Positions 56,880 through 64,000 of a stretch of DNA of 64,000 nucleotides are shown here, piece after piece. The stretch is taken from the NCBI GenBank assembly GCA_008973525.1, contig WACJ01000099.1, forward strand, positions 62,001 to 126,000, written 5' to 3'. The notes below the pieces were generated by a model. It had not been told where the DNA came from, did not search any database, and saw only the letters and a program-made list of their open reading frames with translations. How positions within the stretch are numbered: position 1 is the stretch's first letter; the number at the start of each line of letters is the position of its first letter. Position numbers and translations under genes: made by a program. The DNA comes from Stenopsyche tienmushanensis (taxonomy: Eukaryota > Arthropoda > Insecta > Trichoptera > Stenopsychidae).

Positions 56880-57030
56880 AGTTTGAACCAGTCTGGTACT
56901 ATCTTAACAAGCTGGTAATAGTCTGGCAACCCAAACTCAACGGCACTCAGTCGCCAGACTGTCATAATGATGTCCAGAAACACGCCAGAACACAACTATT
57001 AAATTATTCACATATGTTAGATGACCCTGT
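56880..57030. mobile_element. Small MITE with catctaacac ends, copy 2
   Basis: Inverted relative to 48639-48776: cagactgtcataatgatgtc, gtctggcaacccaaactcaa, aactattaaatt and the end catatgttagatgacc. The other end has diverged. Confidence 0.5.
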
Positions 57031-58294
57031 ACAATCGTATCAATATTTTGTCGTATATGTATCCGTGGGAACATTTTATAAATGTGAACATTTAAAATGA
57101 TTTTAAATTGATCCGATCAAAAACAACATACTGAAAAATTTTGCTGATTCAAATCAAATTTCATTGTCATATTTTTGACATAACAAGCTTAAAATTTATA
57201 CAAAATATGTGACAAAAAAGCACATATTATCGATTGGAGTTAAAAAATATTATTTTTTCTAAATTTATCTCAATCTTATCGTTGTAAGCATGATTTTATA
57301 TGACCCTGTCATTCAGAGAATTTAAACGATTATTTATTACATATCAGATTTTATGCCACATGCCACAAATTTAGAACGTATCCGCAATCTCCCATATGGG
57401 ACAAATGGATGTTACAAATTGGAAAAATATATTATATATCTCTCCGAATGGAATCTTGTAACATTTTAAAGATTTATCTTATTGACTTTCCATCGTATAA
57501 AGAGCTCGTCATCAATAAGAATGTATTATGAGCCATTAAAGAAATTATATATATATGCGCCGTGTCATAGTTTTCCAAGTAAAAAAGTATAATTCAAAGT
57601 TTATGTTACATGGAGAATAAATGGAGCGAATTTATTGGGTCTTCCAATCTTCCATGGGTTCTTATAAAAAAGCACTCGACGATAAAAGGAGGCCGCTTCG
57701 GATACGACGATAAACTATTATTGTTTCCCATTTTGATGTATTTCTAAGAACCTCTTCGGGTTCTAAGGATGCGACCGAAGAATAGAAAACAGTTTCATAT
57801 TAAATGTGGAGTCTCATCTTCGATGAATTATGTCGTCTTTTGCCGATCTAACATTTCCGATTAATCAAAACTCCATCCACACACATTAACTTCGAGGAAC
57901 GCTCCAGGGGTAAAGACTGCCGCATTTCAATCAAACAAGTTAGTCTGTTTCCTTGCCTTGCTGCCGAATTATTTAATAGGCTTTTGAGATAGTCAACCGA
58001 AAGAAACTTTTGAAAACTAACTTATGATCCGAATTCTATAAGCCAGTGATCGACGAGTCTGTAGATGAATAGATAAATTGCAGAATACAAGATTGAATTA
58101 GTGACCATGTTAAAAATTTGATAATTTTATTATAGAGCAACTAACTTTTGACAGTATATAATGGCAATAAGTTTCATCGATACCATGCTTCAATCAATCA
58201 ATTAGCAAGGCTGAAAAGTTCGTATCATCAGATAAAATTATTTCTATTCAATTGAATATATAACACATCACTCAAAAAGTTCATAAGATGACTA
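57031..58294. other. No recognisable feature
   Basis: AT-rich. A small hairpin gaacctcttcgggttc lies near 57750. No gene. Confidence 0.4.
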
Positions 58295-58560
58295 ATTTAA
58301 TATATAAAAATGAATCTTTGTTTGTTCGTATGTAATGCGCTGCCATATCGTTCATCAGATTGCGATAAAACTTCATTAACTTATTGCTAAGGATTGCGCA
58401 AATAACATAGGCATTGTCTTCTAACATATAAAAATCAATGTTTGTTTGTCCGTTTTTAATGCGCTGCCATACCGTTCATCCGATTGCGATAAAATTTTAT
58501 CAACATATTGCTTACACATACGAAAATAACATAACCATAATAAAAAATATATTTTATGTT
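58295..58560 (+). mobile_element. Two Helitron-like 5' ends in tandem
   Basis: Unit 1 from about 58295 (tatataaaaatgaatctttg, gcgctgccatatcgttcatc) and unit 2 from 58420 (tctaacatataaaaatcaat, gcgctgccataccgttcatc), in the same direction and about 125 bp apart. Each resembles the first 120-140 bp of the element at 34450. Confidence 0.55.
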
Positions 58561-59564
58561 TTTGTATGCAGTTTTTTATGGATGGTCTTCTTATCTCTTT
58601 ATCATCTAAAAATTAAATGTGTCCCCAAGAAAAATATTTGATGTATTTAATTTTAGCACAACAATATCTTCATAATATCTGATCATATTTTTTTACTATT
58701 TACAGGTAAGATCATTTTGAGAGCGAATAGCCACTGAAAGTATCGCCATATAATGAAACGGTAAGTATCGTCTATGTTATATTGGAGTAAATAACCGACT
58801 TCTGAAGAGACTTTCTACTGTAAGCCCCTTGCGAGCGTCGTTCTTGAAAAAGCTTTTTAACGTCCCCCTAATGGAACATCATTTAATATTTGAGGTAAAA
58901 ATGAAATCCTTCAAAGAATAAATGCACTCTTTGCGGCATTTTAAATAGTTAGCTTAAATGGAATTTCTGAAATGTAATTTTAAAACTCGGCAAAAGCTGG
59001 CATTCGTCTCTCTGTAACGTTGTATTTGCTTTCATATTTTATGCATTTTCTAGAAATATTCTTCAGTCGCTTTGCGAGCTTTATAAATTATTCGATTATC
59101 GATATCCCAAGCAAAAATTATATCTGTCGGTATCGATTTAGGGGATATTTTTATACTAGCTCTTATAATAGCAAATGAATAGTCTGGAGACACTCTTATA
59201 TTTGCAGCCTAATTTGGCCAAATGTTTTTTTTTTTATTTCTGGTAATGGATTTTATTGTACATGGAAATCTTGATAGCTTCCATTAGCACATTTTCATTA
59301 TTGAAAAAAATCGACTCTCCATGGCTGGAACCAAATACATCCTTCAGTTTCGATCAGTCGAAGAGGATATCCAATTAAGGCTGTACGGGGATGGGGGATT
59401 AAATTGGTCAATTGTTAATAATTATAATAATTTAATTCATAGTTAACTCCATGCAAGATTCTTCTATGAATATTCTCAACCTATTGAATAAAAATCATAA
59501 AGGTCATACCATTTTATTAAAACGATCTTCTTGATAATCGTTAAAAATTTTTAACCTTTGATGA
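58561..59564. other. No recognisable feature
   Basis: AT-rich, with no supported gene. Confidence 0.4.
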
Positions 59565-59735
59565 ACGATAGACTGAGGTATATAGGCGTCGAGCGGCAAG
59601 AGAAGGATTTGGCTGCGGAAAGGACGTCTTCCCGCAGTCAAGGCCAACCGCTGACCCCATCGACTCTTGCCTCCTGCGCATCACCATCCAATCGCGCAAG
59701 AAGTGATTGGTCGGTAGTTGTAGGTGCCCACACTA
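59565..59735 (-). repeat. LTR-like repeat S, copy 4 (middle part)
   Basis: Reverse complement of S: gatttggctgcggaaaggac, gtcttcccgcagtcaaggcc, cgactcttgcctcctgcgca. The frame across it (59558-59752) is not a protein I recognise. Confidence 0.55.
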
Positions 59736-59808
59736 CAATATCTTTAAGGTGATCTTTGTTTTGATCCATGCATTGAGATAGTCGTCTTTTGAAGCTTCTC
59801 ACGAAGAT

Positions 59809-59920
59809 GCGGCAGGGAAACTTCCTTATTTAAAACGCGCACCCTGAAGCGACAATCATTCCTAAAATAATACAGTGGTATTCATTTAAAAAGACGAAAC
59901 CTAAAATTTTCTGCCATGTA
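59809..59920 (-). repeat. Conserved transposon terminus family V, copy 4
   Basis: Inverted relative to copies 1-3: gcggcagggaaacttcctta, tttaaaacgcgcaccctgaa, gcgacaatcattcct, and gacgaaacctaaaattt. Confidence 0.65.
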
Positions 59921-60491
59921 GATTTAATAACGATCATGCCGTGAACTGTATTTAAATTTTAAATTTCGAATAATTACAATATAGTCCTCAGTGTGTATTT
60001 TTAATACCAGTTCTACATTTCCGAAAATGTTTCAATCAAAACGTTTATTCAAAGCATTCTTTATTATCAGTTTTAATGAACGCTCCTACAGTTGTGGTAT
60101 TTTATCAACAAGTTTGCAATTTATTTATTGCGCACCATTTGCACATTCGTCTGACCCAAGCGCTTAAAAATACAAACCAATTTAATTCTTCAATTAAACG
60201 ACCCTTAATGAACATCCTGAGAGTTTCACATGCATAATGAATATCAATTATTGTATTCTAATGATAACTGTGTGAGCTTGAGTGTGTAATATATTGATAT
60301 TCATAACGCATTCGGACATATGGATTTGGAGCTTTGGAATATTAGAGGTCAGATTTTTCACTTTGAATTCAATTTCAGTATTCCTTCATACATATTTTTT
60401 CATATTCCAGATGAGCTTTTTCCTCTGCGGGAATAACCCCAAATATAATGATACTTGTTGAGTACGTATGTATATAAAATAACATTAAATT

Positions 60492-60493
<2 letters not shown>
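59921..60493. other. No recognisable feature
   Basis: AT-rich, with no supported gene. Confidence 0.4.

Positions 60494-60526
<33 letters not shown>
60494..60526. repeat. (TA)n microsatellite
   Basis: Uninterrupted alternating A and T, directly abutting the left end of the next element. Confidence 0.95.
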
Positions 60527-60529
<3 letters not shown>

Positions 60530-61250
60530 GGTGTTTTGCACATGGACCTAAAAAAATATTTTGGGGACTAGGTATCAGGGTTATCGAAATAGATTTTTTT
60601 AAACATTTTTAAAAACAATATCCAAAATTTTACTTTTAACCCCTAAAGGAGTACTATCCCAGGGCCTGAGTCCAGGGGCCGGAGTACTATCTGTCTCGAA
60701 CAGAAAGTAATCGGTGTAAAGCGATTATGGCATCAATGACTTTAAATTTGCTCACTCCTCAAGTGGTTAAATCGTCATAACTTTTATATCTGTAGTTGTA
60801 ATATCATGAAATAACTGTTTTTATGTTTTTCAATATATTTTTGATCTAAATAAATAATTATTTTATACAATTGGTTTAAAGAAAATTAGTTATGAGCTCC
60901 AAAGCACAAAAAATGTGTGAACAAACGAAGAATATCCACTTCTAAATTCTATAAATCTAACATTTATTTTGAACTTAATTCAATTTTAAATATATTTCTA
61001 TAGTATACCCTTTCCAATGATATGCTATATGTCATACCAATTATTCAATAAGTCGTTAAACTATAAAATTAACCAGTTTGCCTGGGTCTTAAAGATGCTT
61101 TTATTAAATCTATTTCCAAAATTTGTTCAAATTCGCCATCTCACAACCCTAATAAATAAAACTAAGAACATAAGGCCTATATGTAAAACATAGCAAAAAA
61201 TCCCCTTAAACCCCAAACAAATTTTGTTGATCCATGTGCAAAACATCCTG
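60527..61250. mobile_element. 724 bp MITE with 20 bp terminal inverted repeats
   Basis: The left end cagggtgttttgcacatgga (60527-60546) and right end tccatgtgcaaaacatcctg (61231-61250) match in 19 of 20 positions. Both outer borders are (TA)n, consistent with a TA target. The interior is AT-rich except for a GC-rich block at 60640-60690, where ggagtactatc occurs twice. No coding frame. Confidence 0.75.
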
Positions 61251-61355
61251 TATATATATTTAATGGAATATTTAATATTTACATGAGTCATGTTTGACGG
61301 GTACTCAACGTATCTACGGTTTCTAACGTTTCTAACGTTTTAACATAATTAAATA

Positions 61356-61377
61356 ATATATATATATATATATATAA
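61356..61377. repeat. (AT)n microsatellite
   Basis: Short alternating AT run. It is preceded near 61318-61340 by a tandem of tttctaacg. Confidence 0.9.
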
Positions 61378-62914
61378 ATGTATAGAAAACCAATGAGTTT
61401 CTTATCTTATTGTACAGACGTCGTCATAAAACAAATAACGGAACATAGTTTAGAACTTCCATCTCGTTACCCCTATTTCGCATCCTAGACTATACACCTC
61501 TTTGGGTCCGTTATGAAATAAATTTTTGACCGAATGTTTAAGTTTAATTTTTTTTTCTTCATTTCGTTCGATATACATTTTTCAAATTATGCAATATTTC
61601 AATTTCGTAACGAATCGGGAATCTTTTCAAGCTCGAAAAAGGTCGGGTCTACGCCTACTGAACCCTAATAGGAAAATCGATACCTTACTACTTATTTTAT
61701 GACGTAATTTTGTATTTTGTCTAACATGGGTCGTATGACTCCCTTGGTAAACAAAGACATTTTAGTATTGCCCTGTTTATAGAATGTTTTGTCTTGCAGT
61801 TTATGGTTTATTCAAATTGTAATTTAGTTTGGCGCTTTCAAGAAAAAAGCAATTGTTATCCTTGTTGATATTAAACAAGGATTATATTAAGATGTCATAA
61901 AAAGTAGAGCCTGTTGTGACACAGTACATTACAAGGACTTTTATTATAATGGTTCGGGTTCATATCCAAATTGTGGAGAAAATATACACCAACAAGTTTC
62001 AACATTCATGAAGATCATTGAGTAGTATGTAAGGGTCTCAAATATTCCCAAAATCAATTATTCGAATAACAAATATGAAATTGGTTTTTGAATGGGTTCA
62101 AATTGGCGCACAATGTGTTGAAAGCAGGTGGAAATATTAACTGAGCATTCGGAGAAGGATCGATTTGTGAAAGAATAATTCGAAAGGTCAAAAATAATAT
62201 AGGGAAATAGAGAAAACGAAAATGCTGGACAAGTGGGTGCCACATGAAGTGTCAGAAGGCTAAAATTAAGTCGCATGGAAGTGTTTTCTTCGTTGATAAA
62301 TTCAAATACAAATACATAAAATAAGTAGAAGAAATTGGCACGAGATTTTGTCTAAATACCCCAATTAAATATCATAACAATTAATAAAAATCTTTAATTC
62401 CTGGTTTTATAGTGGAACTTTTTAACCTAATAATGATCATGGTCTATTTTAGAAGATGAACCTAATCCAAATCCATTTACATTTGGAAGATGAAATTATA
62501 AATAATATTTTTTTATTAAATACACCATTATATTTTGCGTATTTATTGAGTTTTGTGTAGTTATTTGCTGATTTTTAAAGAATCTAGGTGATTTTATTTA
62601 TCCGTCAATTTGACGAGTATTATTGGAGTAAGATATGATACAAAATCTGTAAAGCTATTATCAATTGCTCCAGTATTTCATTTATCAGATTCAAAAAACT
62701 TGCATAGAGATAATCAATTTGAAATATTAATGTTAGCTCATATATTTTACAGATGATTTTGGGATGAATCTTAACAAGTTGCATTAAGGAACGTTAGCTC
62801 AAAAAAATATTTTTTCTTCATGTATAGCAAAAAACCAATGCTTGAGAATACGTTCAGTAAATTTCAAATCGATATAAATGAAATTCGCAAATTTATAGGC
62901 CGATGAGGAGAAGC
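61378..62914. other. No supported gene; weak mariner-like scrap near 62225-62315
   Basis: Around 62222-62250 the plus strand reads MLDKWVPHEVSEG, which recalls the KWVPHELSE motif of mariners. The following bases are shared with 46985-47055. The rest is AT-rich. Confidence 0.3.
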
Positions 62915-63300
62915 TGTGCTTCGCGAAACTACTTTTTCCAAGCTTGTGGAAGTGCTCCCACACATTCTAGATGAGCATTCTACGTGAAATTTGGCAGAGA
63001 CATGTATAATAAACGTCTTCATCATATAAACTACAATTATTCAAAAATATTTAAAAATGTCTATTTAATGAACAAAAAACTACAAAGAATGTTGATAAAA
63101 ACACAAACTTATCTTCAATCGCTCACTATTTTTTTATTTTCCAGTGTTTTTTCGTAATGTTAGTTTAAACTATACACAATATTATACAAAATAAAAATAT
63201 GTTTTATTTATTTGCTGCAAATCATTTGTGCAGGACTTAGGACTTCCGTGGTGAAGAATGTCATCGCTCGTGCATCGATATACGTGGCCCCCCTACTTCC
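62915..63300 (-). repeat. Dispersed repeat Q, copy 2
   Basis: Reverse complement of 637-1017: tttgctgcaaatcatttgtg, caggacttaggacttcc, gaatgtcatcgctcg, and the region around cattctagatgagcattcta. Confidence 0.7.
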
Positions 63301-63825
63301 ACTATCATACTTTGTCCACATAACTACCATTTGAAATTTAATTTGTAATCATAGGCAAATACGAATTGATATGGGTGCAATTAGGGTTACGACATCGTTA
63401 TATTCAATTTGAAAAATTGAATTTAAGAAGGTCGTCCTATCTGATTTAATGGAATTGACTCGCATTACTTGATATAATAAAGCACGCACTTATATTCTCT
63501 TGGAATAGATTTGCAATTACGTAGTGGATATTACTTTCCTTTTTGCTCATAATAACCGTTTTTATATATTCTGCCATTAGTTGCACTGAAATTCCGTCAT
63601 TTGTCGAATCACTATTTTAATGGGCATCAAATTACTCTGTGGTTGCATTCAATTTTATTACTGTTTTCCGGATTTAAAAGCGCATTGGAGAGGTTCAAAA
63701 TTTTATATAAAAATGTGCAGTGAAATGCATTTGAGATTCTCATGTATTCATTTTGAAATTCCTATTTGTACTTATGAATATATTCAATTCTATGCATTCC
63801 AGAAAGTCATAAAATTCTAAATATG
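63301..63825. other. No recognisable feature
   Basis: AT-rich. The frame at 63620-63820 is unrecognised. Confidence 0.4.
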
Positions 63826-63831
63826 GAATCC

Positions 63832-64000
63832 GAAACGCCGTTTTTATGCGATTTAATAACTGGAGATGGGAAATGGGTTCTTTACTCTAATTATGGATGC
63901 AAAAATCAATAGCTATCGAAGGGTCAGGTAGCAAAACCGACCCCTAAACCCGACCTCGCAACAATTTTTTTTTGTCTGTTTTTGGTGAGTGCAAGGTTAT
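63832..64000 (+). pseudogene. Mariner transposase fragment at window edge
   Basis: Plus strand: TPFLCDLITGDGKWVLYSNY (first catalytic Asp in TGDGKW; the usual Glu is Gly), GCKNQ, a stop, LSKGQVAKPTPKPDL, a frameshift, and a piece matching the VFWDCKG region. These are the mariner catalytic-domain landmarks (TGDEKWVLYDN...QWL..GQ...PTPKP.L). The remainder lies beyond the window. It is a different lineage from mariner-A. Confidence 0.6.

Noticed and set aside
1..64000. tRNA genes, rRNA genes and CRISPR arrays
   Set aside because: No A/B box pairs with a matching cloverleaf, no rRNA-like blocks, and no regularly spaced repeats were seen; the only tandem arrays are (TA)n, the cgcataa array and short 9-12 bp repeats.

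Overview
This is a strongly AT-rich eukaryotic window that looks like a transposon graveyard in an arthropod, most probably an insect. The evidence is the repeat content: several lineages of mariner transposase, Tigger/pogo transposase, two kinds of hAT transposase tail, LINE reverse transcriptase, Helitron-like 5' ends, probable solo LTRs and many short non-autonomous elements. I found no intact host gene, rRNA, tRNA, CRISPR array or bacterial-style operon. Nearly all open frames are shorter than 140 codons and look like chance frames. Two conserved uncharacterised protein families present here (around 5.5-6.4 and 21.8-22.3 kb, and around 10-11.3 and 30.2-31.5 kb) are ones I associate with hemipteran and cnidarian genomes. 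A hemipteran host is therefore possible, but I hold that loosely.

Layout. 0-12 kb: a possible small exon at the left edge, hAT remnants (3.4-4.1 kb), a frameshifted copy of uncharacterised family 1 (5.55-6.4 kb), a Helitron end (9 kb) and a 1.2 kb element carrying uncharacterised family 2 on the minus strand (10-11.25 kb). 12-22 kb: LTR-like and cgcataa-box repeats, a 196 bp MITE (14.7 kb), a hAT C-terminus (16.3 kb), a mosaic of mariner pieces (19.1-21.0 kb) and a second family 1 copy on the minus strand. 22-32 kb: two direct copies of a 0.92 kb TTAA-bounded element (22.9 and 28.2 kb), a LINE tail with a perfect palindrome (24.6 kb), two internally deleted Tigger elements (25.6 and 27.2 kb) and the second family 2 element (30.2-31.45 kb), inverted relative to the first. 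32-48 kb: Helitron-like sequence (34.5-35.3 kb), a LINE reverse transcriptase of 339 codons (38.25-39.27 kb, the longest frame), a probable solo LTR (39.3-39.66 kb), further mariner pieces and a LINE/mariner junction (47.4 kb). 48-64 kb: MITEs, more cgcataa-box repeats, a Mos1-like mariner fragment (54.7 kb), tandem Helitron 5' ends (58.3 kb), a 724 bp MITE inside (TA)n (60.5 kb) and a mariner fragment cut by the right edge.

How it fits together. Nothing here forms a working pathway. The organisation is successive insertion, internal deletion and truncation of mobile elements in non-coding DNA that is either intergenic or a large intron. Every transposase I could read carries stops, frameshifts or lost catalytic residues, so any non-autonomous family still moving would need enzymes from elsewhere. 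The most interesting structures are the TTAA-bounded 0.92 kb pair with a long internal hairpin, the six-member cgcataa-box family, and the two uncharacterised protein families, each present as an inverted pair.
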